Notes under the pieces: generated by a model
The model's database searches: none
Told to the model about the DNA's origin: nothing
The model's input: only the letters and a program-made list of their open reading frames with translations
In this document: positions 1 to 6,448 of the stretch, in pieces
Layout of the letters: every line of letters begins with the position of its first letter
Numbering within the stretch: the first letter of the stretch is position 1
Made by a program: the position numbers and the translations under genes
NCBI GenBank assembly: GCA_910586095.1
Contig: CAJUHQ010000045.1
Span: 1 to 25,341 of the forward strand
Reading direction: 5' to 3'
Origin: an uncultured Lachnospiraceae bacterium
Lineage (GTDB): Bacteria; Bacillota; Clostridia; Lachnospirales; Lachnospiraceae
DNA: 25,341 nucleotides

Positions 1-234
1 GTGCAGGAGTACGTGTTAGGCTTTCAGGAGGCAAATACCTTTTTAGATAAATTGTCAGATATGGTCAATTTTTTGATACCAAATTATATTAATGAGGGAA
101 AGTATCAACTGGTGATTGCAATTGGATGTACAGGTGGGCAACACAGGAGTGTGACACTTGCAGGTGAACTATACAATCGTCTAAAAGATAAAGGTGATTA
201 TGGGTTGACTCTGCGCCATAGAGATACAAAGTAG
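1..234 (+). CDS. rapZ: RapZ, C-terminal end (partial)
   Basis: This is the last 77 residues of RapZ (YvcJ family), an RNA-binding and nucleotide-binding regulator; the N-terminal Walker-type ATPase part lies outside the window. The diagnostic C-terminal signature is visible: a FLIPNYxxEGK segment, then IAIGCTGGQHRSV, then an HRD near the end. The reading frame is open from base 1, so the GTG there is not evidence of a start. The stop is 7 bases before whiA, which fits the conserved rapZ-(yvcK)-whiA gene order of Firmicutes. In Bacillus this family affects cell division and competence, and in enterobacteria it controls GlmS through small RNAs. Which role applies here cannot be told from the sequence. 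Confidence 0.95.
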   Translation: MQEYVLGFQEANTFLDKLSDMVNFLIPNYINEGKYQLVIAIGCTGGQHRSVTLAGELYNRLKDKGDYGLTLRHRDTK

Positions 235-241
235 GTGTGTT

Positions 242-1159
242 ATGTCTTTTTCGAGTGAGATCAAAGAGGAGCTTGTAAAACTTGATACTCAGGCACGGCA
301 CTGTCAGATTGCAGAACTTGCTGCGATACTCATATATTCTGGAGCGATAAAAATGGCTCAGACGGGGGATATGACGATTGATCTTGCGTCAGATGCCCCG
401 TTTTTGGCACAGCGATGTCATATTTTGTGGCATTTTTTATCTCAGGGCAAGGTAGAGGCTGGAATGGGGGATGCTGATTCGTATAGATCGCAAAACAGCA
501 ATGCGATGAAAATCCCAGTTGAAAAAGTAGTGCAAACAATCAAGTATGTGAGTGGAGATTTGTCAGTCAATTCATTGGTATTAAAGAGTCTGTGTTGTAA
601 ACGCGCATATGTACGCGGAGCCTTTTTGGCAAGTGGCTCTATGAGCAATCCACAAAAAGGATATCATCTGGAGTTTGTCTGTGAAGCCAAAGAGCAGGCA
701 TCACAGTTGATTGATGTGCTTGGAGCGTTTGATATTCGCGCTAAGATGGTAACGCGCAAACGGTATCGCGTCGTATATATTAAGGAAAGTGAAGAGATTG
801 TAGAGATTTTAAATGTGATGGGGGCTCATGTTGCATTGATGAATCTCGAAAATTTGCGCATTTTAAAGGATATGCGCAATTCAATCAACAGACAAGTCAA
901 CTGTGAGGCAGCAAACATTACTAAGACAGTGAATGCGGCGGCAAAACAGATTGAGGATATACAATATATTAAGGAGCATTATGGGTTTGAGAACCTGCCA
1001 GATCATTTAAGGCAGATGGCACAGATACGGATTGAACATCCAGACGCTACATTAAAAGAACTTGGAGAGTATTTGACTCCAGCAGTAGGAAAATCGGGTG
1101 TGAATCATCGTCTAAGAAAACTGAGTGAGCTGGCAAAAGAACGGCGCGAGGCCAAATAA
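242..1159 (+). CDS. whiA: WhiA, sporulation/division transcription regulator
   Basis: A full-length WhiA (305 aa; the family is usually about 300-320 aa). The start MSFSSEIKEEL is typical. The N-terminal two thirds form the LAGLIDADG-homing-endonuclease-like fold (for example the RGAFLASGSMSNPQKGYHLE segment around residues 125-145). The C-terminus has the WhiA helix-turn-helix, ending with HPDATLKELGEYL and GVNHRLRKL, which would contact DNA. In Streptomyces WhiA works with WhiB to drive sporulation septation; in Bacillus it affects chromosome segregation and division without an obvious regulon. It follows rapZ at 7 bases, so the two are co-transcribed and probably coupled. The hpr/crh gene that follows whiA in many Firmicutes is absent here. 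Confidence 0.97.
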   Translation: MSFSSEIKEELVKLDTQARHCQIAELAAILIYSGAIKMAQTGDMTIDLASDAPFLAQRCHILWHFLSQGKVEAGMGDADSYRSQNSNAMKIPVEKVVQTIKYVSGDLSVNSLVLKSLCCKRAYVRGAFLASGSMSNPQKGYHLEFVCEAKEQASQLIDVLGAFDIRAKMVTRKRYRVVYIKESEEIVEILNVMGAHVALMNLENLRILKDMRNSINRQVNCEAANITKTVNAAAKQIEDIQYIKEHYGFENLPDHLRQMAQIRIEHPDATLKELGEYLTPAVGKSGVNHRLRKLSELAKERREAK

Positions 1160-1286
1160 GAGATTCAATTGAGATATCAGTTTGAGAAAATAAAATGGTA
1201 CAAGAGAATATTCAAAAGATATACTTAGAACTAAAATTCTAATTTATTGGCAGATATATGTATCAGAACATGCAAGGAGTATAAGT

Positions 1287-1349
1287 TTGAAAAAGGTTCA
1301 ATTTCAAACTACTAATTGGTGCGCGTGCCAAGGCATGCAAGGGGTATAA
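1287..1349 (+). CDS. possible 20-codon upstream ORF
   Basis: A TTG-initiated reading frame with a good AAGGAG site 7 bases ahead. It encodes a short peptide (begins KKVQFQTTNW, contains CAC) and stops 2 bases before the lipid-kinase ATG. Its ribosome-binding region (CATGCAAGGAGTATAAG, 1269-1285) is repeated almost exactly at 1334-1350, where it serves the lipid kinase. The ORF could therefore be a by-product of a 65-bp local duplication, or a coupling or leader peptide. Nothing in the peptide is recognisable. Confidence 0.2.
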   Translation: MKKVQFQTTNWCACQGMQGV

Positions 1350-1351
1350 GA

Positions 1352-2269
1352 ATGGGAAAGAAAGCGCTATTTGTATTGAATCCTCACTCAGGAAAAGGAC
1401 TTATAAAAAATCATCTTTTGGATATTGTAGATATCGTGGTCAAAGCAGATTATGAAGTGATGGTATATCCTACACAGGCTAGGGGAGATGCTACAAGGAT
1501 TGTGCGTGAGCGCGATCACTGTTTCGACTTGGTGCTGTGTAGTGGTGGGGACGGCACTCTCGATGAAGTGGTTGCAGGAATGATACAGTCTGGAGTACGG
1601 ACGGTTATAGGGTATATTCCAGCAGGAAGTACCAATGACTTTGCAAACAGTCTTAAGATTCCTTCTGTCATGAAAAAAGCAGCACAGGTAGCAACAACAG
1701 GGAGTGTGTTTGGCTGTGATATAGGACATTTTAATGATGATATTTTCGTGTATATTGCTGCATTTGGGCTTTTTACAGAGGTATCTTATGGAACACCACA
1801 AGAAATGAAAAATATGCTTGGACACATGGCATATATTCTAGAAGGTGTGAAGCATTTGCAGAATATTAAATCTTATCATTTGAAGGTGACTTATTTATCG
1901 GTGGATGGATCAGAGAAAACGATAGAGGATGATTTCATCTATGGGATGGTAACAAACACATATTCTGTAGGAGGCTTTAAAAGTATCGCTGGTAATGTGT
2001 TTAAGGGAGATATCGCACTAAACGATGGACTTTTTGAGGTAACTTTGATAAAAGTGCCACGCAATCCAATAGAACTCAATTCTATCTTGGCGGCGCTGAC
2101 CATTAAAAATATAGACACTGCTTATATGTATAGTTTTAAGACAGGACAGTTGGTGATTGAGGCAAATGAGGAGGTCGCATGGACACGCGATGGTGAATTT
2201 GGGGGAAATCACACAAAAGCAGTCATTGCGATAGAAAAGGAAGCAATCGATTTGATGGTAACAAAATAG
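1352..2269 (+). CDS. diacylglycerol kinase family lipid kinase (YegS/DgkB-like)
   Basis: A 305-residue lipid kinase of the DAGK catalytic family, expected to phosphorylate diacylglycerol or a related lipid with ATP at the inner membrane face. That would recycle diacylglycerol released by lipoteichoic acid synthesis. The start MGKKALFVLNPHSGKG gives the N-terminal NPxSGKG signature, and GGDGTLDEVVAGM at about residues 65-77 is the nucleotide-binding loop. GYIPAGSTNDFANSL matches the conserved P-x-G-T/S-x-N-D-F-A block, and the C-terminal part has the usual DGxFEV segment. An in-frame GTG lies 36 bases upstream, but I chose ATG 1352 because AAGGGG lies 8-13 bases ahead of it. The specific substrate cannot be told from sequence; homologues are annotated as DgkB, YegS or BmrU. 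Confidence 0.93.
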   Translation: MGKKALFVLNPHSGKGLIKNHLLDIVDIVVKADYEVMVYPTQARGDATRIVRERDHCFDLVLCSGGDGTLDEVVAGMIQSGVRTVIGYIPAGSTNDFANSLKIPSVMKKAAQVATTGSVFGCDIGHFNDDIFVYIAAFGLFTEVSYGTPQEMKNMLGHMAYILEGVKHLQNIKSYHLKVTYLSVDGSEKTIEDDFIYGMVTNTYSVGGFKSIAGNVFKGDIALNDGLFEVTLIKVPRNPIELNSILAALTIKNIDTAYMYSFKTGQLVIEANEEVAWTRDGEFGGNHTKAVIAIEKEAIDLMVTK

Positions 2270-2283
2270 TTCAAGAATATAAG

Positions 2284-2329
2284 AAAACAGTCGTATGGAG
2301 GCGAAATATGCTTTTATAGGGCTGTTTTT
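2284..2329 (+). terminator. terminator after the lipid kinase gene
   Basis: AAAACAGTC (2284-2292) pairs with GGCTGTTTT (2320-2328), nine pairs including one T-G. The loop is long, and a T-rich 3' arm leads into TATG. The hairpin lies 15 bases after the stop codon. Confidence 0.5.
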
Positions 2330-2602
2330 ATGCATATGACAGTTAAAGGAAAAATCAGCAAAGTCGTTGCATGTCAAGCGTAACAAGTAGGGGAGAAAAA
2401 CGTCATTACTGGATGTAGATGATGACATAAGAAGAAAACAAGAAAATGCTTTTAAAGTAGGATCGTGCGTGCTATACTTAGGGACAAGAGTGCTTTGTGC
2501 CTGTTTTTGTACATGCATGTCTAAAAAGAAGAATGTGGACGACAAAAAACTTGTGTATTTGGTACAAACCATTTTGGAGTGTAAAATGAAAGGAATTTAT
2601 TT
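2330..2602 (+). other. intergenic region before the first MFS gene
   Basis: No gene of normal size is seen. A possible extended -10 (TGCTATACT, hexamer 2473-2478) has only a poor -35 (TTTTAA). ACATGCATGT near 2512 is a perfect 10-bp palindrome. An 8-codon ORF (ATG 2586, stop TGA 2610-2612, peptide MKGIYLWE) has a GGAG site and overlaps the start of the MFS gene. It could be a translational leader but is too short to judge. Confidence 0.35.
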
Positions 2603-3778
2603 ATGGGAATGATTTTATTGCTTGTAATTTATATTGCATTTATTGGTCTCGGAATTCCTGATTCGCTATTTGGCACTGCTTGGCCAGCCATTTATCAGGA
2701 ACTAGACTTACCTGTATCTTGGGCAAATTTTGTTACAATCTTAATTTCAGGAGGAACCATTGTTTCTAGTCTTTTATCAGCAAGAGCACTTCAATATCTT
2801 GGAACAGCGAAAATTACGGCAATCAGTACTACCATGACAGCAATAGCGCTCTTAGGATTTTCTTATGCTAGAAGTATGATATGGTTGTGCTTGTTTGCAG
2901 TACCTCTTGGGCTTGGAGCAGGAGCTATCGATACTGCGTTGAATCATTATGTCGCTGTGCATTACAAGGCAGCACATATGAATTTTTTACATTGTTTTTA
3001 TGGTGTTGGAGTGTCACTAAGTCCCTTTCTGATGTCTATTGCGCTTTCAACAGGTGCATGGAGAGAAGGGTATCGATCTGTCTTTTGGTTCCAGTTGGGG
3101 ATATCAATACTAACAATCATTTCACTTCCTGTTTGGAAAAAAGTAGGTCATGTGACAGTTCAGAAAGAAGACAAATCTGCAACGACTATTGGATTGTTTG
3201 GACTGCTTCGTACTGCGAAAGTGCGTAGTGTTTGTATGATATTTATCGGTTCTTGTGCGATTGAATATACTTGTGGAATCTGGGGCAGTACATTTCTGGT
3301 AAATGATAGGGGAATGGCTGTGGATGGAGCAGCCCGAACAATTACATTTTATTATATTGGTATTGCATTAGGACGATTTTTGTCAGGAGTTTTGTCAGCG
3401 AAAATTACAAATCGTCAATTTGTGCAAATTGGCCAAGGGATTATTTTATTGGCTATTCTTATGATGATCTTTCCGGTTTTTCCGATATTTTCAGGAATAG
3501 GTCTATTTCTAGCAGGGTTCGGAAATGCACCTATTTTTCCCAATATGTTATATCTGACTCCGCAACATTTTGATAGTGCTAGTTCGGGGGCTGTTATAGG
3601 GGTGGAAATGTCAGCTTCCTATATTGGCATTATGCTTGCGCCAGCCCTGTTTGGATTGATTGCACAAAATATTAGTATCGTTTATTTTCCATATTATCTT
3701 TTGGGTATGTATAGCATTATGATAATAGGAAGTATTTTTCTGGACAAAGTATCTAGTTGTGTGGTACAAAAACAATAA
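2603..3778 (+). CDS. MFS transporter, sugar-permease-like
   Basis: A 391-residue membrane protein of the major facilitator superfamily, with about 12 hydrophobic segments along its length and no large soluble domain. The N-terminal half has the general pattern of the fucose/glucose permease-like (FHS) group: GIPDSLFGTAWP in the first helix region, a PLGLGAGAIDTALN segment around residues 100-113, and NFLHCFYGVG next. The C-terminal half ends with a weakly polar tail. ATG 2603 is preceded by AAAGGAA at a suitable distance; the in-frame ATG two codons later is a minor alternative. The gene is probably monocistronic, followed by a new promoter at 3794. The substrate is not deducible, although the FHS-like pattern favours a sugar or small organic molecule. 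Confidence 0.85.
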   Translation: MGMILLLVIYIAFIGLGIPDSLFGTAWPAIYQELDLPVSWANFVTILISGGTIVSSLLSARALQYLGTAKITAISTTMTAIALLGFSYARSMIWLCLFAVPLGLGAGAIDTALNHYVAVHYKAAHMNFLHCFYGVGVSLSPFLMSIALSTGAWREGYRSVFWFQLGISILTIISLPVWKKVGHVTVQKEDKSATTIGLFGLLRTAKVRSVCMIFIGSCAIEYTCGIWGSTFLVNDRGMAVDGAARTITFYYIGIALGRFLSGVLSAKITNRQFVQIGQGIILLAILMMIFPVFPIFSGIGLFLAGFGNAPIFPNMLYLTPQHFDSASSGAVIGVEMSASYIGIMLAPALFGLIAQNISIVYFPYYLLGMYSIMIIGSIFLDKVSSCVVQKQ

Positions 3779-3793
3779 TGTTTTGTATAACTG

Positions 3794-3822
3794 TTGGAAC
3801 ACATGTCAATAATAAGTATAAT
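3794..3822 (+). promoter_or_regulatory. sigma-A promoter for the repeat array and CarD-like gene
   Basis: -35 TTGGAA (3794-3799), 17-bp spacer, -10 TATAAT (3817-3822). It lies just past the MFS stop codon, so the small-ORF array and the carD-like gene can form their own transcript starting near 3829. Confidence 0.7.
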
Positions 3823-3915
3823 GTCAAATAAGGTGGTATCAGGGCGTTACCGTTTTGAATAAAAAGCCCGCGAAAAGCGGCAAGTGCCCACAAAAGTGGG
3901 CGGACGGGAGTTAAA

Positions 3916-3990
3916 GTGAAAAGTACTTCTAATCAGTTATATAAAAGGCGTCTGCACAAAGAAGTACTAAATTTCACTAATCTTGAATAG
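3916..3990 (+). CDS. small ORF, array copy 1 (24 codons)
   Basis: GTG start with GGGAG 5-9 bases ahead. The peptide begins MKSTSNQLYKRRLHK and ends NFTNLE, so it is basic, with no membrane segment or known motif. It differs from copy 2 by two synonymous third-position changes (AAT/AAC, CAC/CAT) and one N-to-K change. That is mild evidence for coding, but the body is also an inverted repeat and the changes are few. Confidence 0.35.
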   Translation: MKSTSNQLYKRRLHKEVLNFTNLE

Positions 3991-4023
3991 AAAGCCCGCG
4001 GAAGCGGGCGGACGGGAGTTAAA

Positions 4024-4098
4024 GTGAAAAGTACTTCTAACCAGTTATATAAAAGGCGTCTGCATAAAGAAGTACTAAATTTCACTAAGCTTGAATAA
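4024..4098 (+). CDS. small ORF, array copy 2 (24 codons)
   Basis: Same layout as copy 1, exactly 108 bp after it: GGGAG site, GTG start, TAA stop, ending NFTKLE. The stop codon lies directly at the next hairpin. Its start codon is inside the AGTGAAA arm of the inverted repeat, so RNA folding could block translation. No homology is recognised. Confidence 0.35.
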   Translation: MKSTSNQLYKRRLHKEVLNFTKLE

Positions 4099-4131
4099 AA
4101 AGCCCGCGGAAGCGGGCGGACGGGAGTTAAA

Positions 4132-4206
4132 GTGAAAAGTACTTCTAACCAGTTATATAAAAGGCGTCTGCATAAAGAAGTACTAAATTTCACTAATCTT
4201 GAATAA
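4132..4206 (+). CDS. small ORF, array copy 3 (24 codons)
   Basis: Third copy, 108 bp after copy 2, with the same Shine-Dalgarno spacing and a TAA stop. The peptide matches copy 1 in sequence (ends NFTNLE). It is followed after 33 bases by the GTG of the CarD-like gene, so if translated all four would form a polycistronic unit. Confidence 0.35.
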   Translation: MKSTSNQLYKRRLHKEVLNFTNLE

Positions 4207-4239
4207 AAAGCCCACGAAAGTGGGCGGACGGGAGTTAGC

Positions 4240-4527
4240 GTGTTTCAAAAGAAAGAAATTATATATAGCGCAACGATTGGCGTATGTGTGGTTGAGGACA
4301 TTGTAAAACTTGCGGATAGCAGAAAAGACACATATCATTATTATTTGTTGCGCTCAGTGTCTGACAAGACAAAGAAGGCATACATACCAGTTGAAAATCA
4401 TGATGTACTGTTAAGAAAATTAATCACGCCTGAAGAAGCGTTAAAACTGCAAGAACAAGAGGAGTTTCAAAAGCAAAGTACACAACAAAAGGACGAAGTG
4501 AGTTATGTATTGCAACATAGATTATAA
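4240..4527 (+). CDS. short CarD/CdnL-type RNA polymerase-binding domain protein
   Basis: A 95-residue protein that resembles the N-terminal RNA-polymerase-interacting domain of CarD/CdnL and TRCF (a Tudor-like fold that binds the RNAP beta subunit). The recognisable order is an F-x-x-x-E-x-I-Y start, a G-V-x-V-V-E-D-I strand, a YHYYLLRSVSD strand, KKAYIPVEN, then LLRKLITPEEALKL. Typical CarD proteins are about 150-170 aa with a DNA-binding helical C-terminus. Here only a short Gln/Glu/Lys-rich tail follows, so a DNA-contacting domain seems to be missing. GTG 4240 has GGGAG at the usual distance and keeps the 108-bp phase of the preceding array. The protein might modulate transcription initiation, but this is inferred from the domain only. 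Confidence 0.75.
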   Translation: MFQKKEIIYSATIGVCVVEDIVKLADSRKDTYHYYLLRSVSDKTKKAYIPVENHDVLLRKLITPEEALKLQEQEEFQKQSTQQKDEVSYVLQHRL

Positions 4528-4740
4528 ACCAATAGTTCTTGTATGATAACTATTCAAGTACATTGTGACAAAAACCTTAAAATTATAACATCCATGTCAC
4601 AGCTTTGCTGTGACTCCAATCAGGATGAAAAAAGTCTGCTACGCAGACTTAGTACTTCTCCGTGAAGCAGCTTCTGCTGCAAGCGGTTAGAAGTACTTCT
4701 CACACTATTTACTTTTATGTATGGTGGGTCCAATACATGT
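4528..4740 (+). terminator. convergent intergenic region with a series of hairpins
   Basis: It separates the CarD-like gene from the convergent minus-strand MFS gene. Three strong hairpins follow one another: GTCACAGC-TTT-GCTGTGAC (4596-4614), AAGTCTGC-TAC-GCAGACTT (4632-4650), and a large one (4651-4697). In the large one, AGTACTTCT pairs with AGAAGTACT around an inner GCAGC-TTCT-GCTGC stem. The outer arm is identical to the inverted repeat inside the array at 3916-4206. U-tracts are poor, so a bidirectional terminator or RNA-stabilising role is only probable. Confidence 0.5.
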
Positions 4741-5943
4741 TTAGGAACTATGTTTTTGGCGTTTTAGGATAAACATACTACTTGCAAGCAAAACAGGAAA
4801 AAGTACTGCTGCTAATATGCCAATGCGAAGATTGTCATCAAAGAAACCAGAAACAAATCCTGCAAGAGTAGGTCCGCTAGAACAACCAATATCGCCGCCA
4901 AGTGCTAAAAGTGCAAACATAACTGTACCGCCATTCTTAATTGTGGCGGATGCCTTGCTAAAAGTACCAGGCCACATAATACCTACAGATAATCCACAAA
5001 GTGTACAGCCTATTAATCCTATGATGGGATAGGGGATCAGAGCGATACACAAGTAGGACAAAATGCAAAGTAGCACGCTGCCAGCCATAAAATGATCTAA
5101 GTTTAATCGATCTCCGTACTTTCCATACAAGAGCCGTGATGTTCCCATCAGCACAGCAAAGGACATGGGGCCTGCGAGATCTCCCATTGTCTTGCTAATG
5201 CCAAGCCCTTTTTCTGCAAATGTAGAGGCCCATTGACTTACAGCTTGTTCGCTTGCGCCAGAACAGATCATCATTATGATAAAAATCCAAAATATTTTTT
5301 GAGAGCACAGAGCTTTTAGTGATAAGCCTTCTTCGTCGGATGCAAGTAACGGCGCGATAGGAACCTTTAAAAAAAGTAGGCTGTTTAAAATTGGAACTAT
5401 GGCCCATAGACAGGCGAGTAGTTTCCAGTTTCCTACCCCAAACACAGAAAAGAATGTAGTAGAGAGCAAAACGACACCAACGTGTCCCCAACAATAAAAA
5501 GAGTGAAGCAGACTCATAGCTTTTTCTTTGTTGTCTGTGGGACATGCCTCTATGACAGGGCTGACCAACACTTCTAGAAGTCCGCCTCCAATGGCATAGA
5601 GTATCACAGCAATCAACAATCCTGCGAATGGATTTGACAAGAGATCTGGTAGGATAGCTAAACAAATCATTCCAGTAGCAGCTAAAATGTGCGCCGCAAA
5701 AAGAGAGGAGCGATAGCCAATCTTGTCCGCAAATTTTGCGGATAATAAATCTACTATAAGTTGTACCCCAAAATTAATCGTGACAAGGAGCGTGATTTGT
5801 GACAGAGGGATGGCATATTGGGATTGAAAGGTAAGAAATAAAAGAGGGGCAAAGTTGTTTACAATTGCCTGAACAATATAACCAATAAAACAGGCATACA
5901 TGGTGTAATGATAAGGATTTCTTTTTGCTGTTTGTGTGTTCAT
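4741..5943 (-). CDS. MFS transporter
   Basis: A 400-residue major facilitator superfamily permease with about 12 membrane segments. Between the second and third segments is LSAKFADKIGYRSS, a version of the family's cytoplasmic loop motif. Further signs are a GGGLLEVLVSPVIEACP segment near residue 120, a SFYCWGHVGVV segment after it, and a GTFSKASATIKNGG loop in the C-terminal half. The pattern is close to the fucose-permease-like group, as in the MFS protein at 2603-3778, but the two are clearly different proteins. ATG at 5943 has GGAG on the minus strand about 10 bases upstream. It is convergent with the CarD-like gene and divergent from the GH127 gene. Because of that neighbour an oligosaccharide or arabinose substrate is conceivable but unproven. 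Confidence 0.85.
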   Translation of the reverse strand: MNTQTAKRNPYHYTMYACFIGYIVQAIVNNFAPLLFLTFQSQYAIPLSQITLLVTINFGVQLIVDLLSAKFADKIGYRSSLFAAHILAATGMICLAILPDLLSNPFAGLLIAVILYAIGGGLLEVLVSPVIEACPTDNKEKAMSLLHSFYCWGHVGVVLLSTTFFSVFGVGNWKLLACLWAIVPILNSLLFLKVPIAPLLASDEEGLSLKALCSQKIFWIFIIMMICSGASEQAVSQWASTFAEKGLGISKTMGDLAGPMSFAVLMGTSRLLYGKYGDRLNLDHFMAGSVLLCILSYLCIALIPYPIIGLIGCTLCGLSVGIMWPGTFSKASATIKNGGTVMFALLALGGDIGCSSGPTLAGFVSGFFDDNLRIGILAAVLFPVLLASSMFILKRQKHSS

Positions 5944-5967
5944 TTTATAAAATCTCCTGCTATTTAT

Positions 5968-6087
5968 AGTAAATGTACATTATACTTAATCTGCCATATG
6001 GCCATCTAAACGTACATCATACTCAATCTGCTGTTTGACAGGCCATATGGCCATCTTTATTATGAAAGTTGAAGACTTTCATAATAA
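5968..6087 (+). repeat. palindromic dispersed repeat, copies 1 and 2
   Basis: Copy 1 (5968-6006) is an internally deleted version: GTACATTATACTTAATCTGC followed directly by CATATGGCCATC. Copy 2 (6007-6087) is full: CGTACATCATACTCAATCTG, a variable 11-12 bases, the 12-bp palindrome GGCCATATGGCC, and a perfect 13-bp hairpin (TTATTATGAAAGT / ACTTTCATAATAA, 6057-6087). Related copies lie at 8668 and 12914, all in the same orientation. On the minus strand, copy 1 contributes a TATAAT (complement of ATTATA) that could be the -10 of the MFS gene. Confidence 0.8.
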
Positions 6088-6448
6088 TATCACTCTATTA
6101 TAATGTATTTGGGGAGATTTGCAAGCAAATATTTATAGGTAGAGACAATAAACTATTTGAAAAGAAATATACAATAAAAAAACGATACGAGTATGAATGG
6201 TTATGTCACATAAATTATATGCAACGTTCAAGTTATATGAGTCGCTTTATGGCAAATTATAAATGATATACGAAGGGACAGAGTAAGAAATTTTGGGAAC
6301 ATAGAGGATATAGACAGAGTAAAGTATAGATTGAGCCGCAGCAGTTGCGACATGGGAAGAGAGAATGAAAAGAGCCTGCAAAAACAGGCGAATAAAAGTT
6401 AAAATAAAATATAAAATTGTAGGTTGAGAAAGGAATGGGATTATTAAA
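6088..6448 (+). other. upstream region of the GH127 gene
   Basis: AT-rich, with no gene I can support; the short ORFs lack ribosome sites and protein-like composition. A small GCCTG/CAGGC hairpin is near 6375. No convincing promoter or operator motif was found, although the GH127 promoter must be here. GAAAGGAA ahead of ATG 6449 is a somewhat distant ribosome site. Confidence 0.4.

Larger units (their letters stand above)
3855..4239 (+). repeat. 108-bp tandem repeat array: hairpin, SD site, small ORF
   Basis: Units begin at TTGAATA (3855, 3983, 4091, 4199). The last two full periods are exactly 108 bp; the first is 128 bp because it has an extra hairpin. Each unit has a short GC-rich hairpin, GCCCGC-GGAA-GCGGGC in units 2 and 3. 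Unit 4 instead has GCCCAC-GAAA-GTGGGC, a paired change at the same stem position, and unit 1 carries versions of both. Each then has GGACGGGAGTT, a Shine-Dalgarno site, and GTG. In units 1-3 the body is a long inverted repeat: AGTGAAA plus AGTACTTCT is mirrored by AGAAGTACT and TTTCACT. In unit 4 the body is replaced by the CarD-like gene, whose GTG keeps the 108-bp phase. No repeat-spacer structure of CRISPR type is present. Confidence 0.9.

Noticed and set aside
3803..3862. 19-codon ORF ahead of the small-ORF array
   Set aside because: Its start codon lies upstream of the predicted transcription start and it lacks a ribosome site.
3855..4239. CRISPR array
   Set aside because: The 108-bp units are nearly identical throughout, with no variable spacers and no cas genes.
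6069..6266. 65-codon ORF upstream of the GH127 gene
   Set aside because: It starts inside the repeat hairpin region, lacks a ribosome site, and has low-complexity AT-driven composition.
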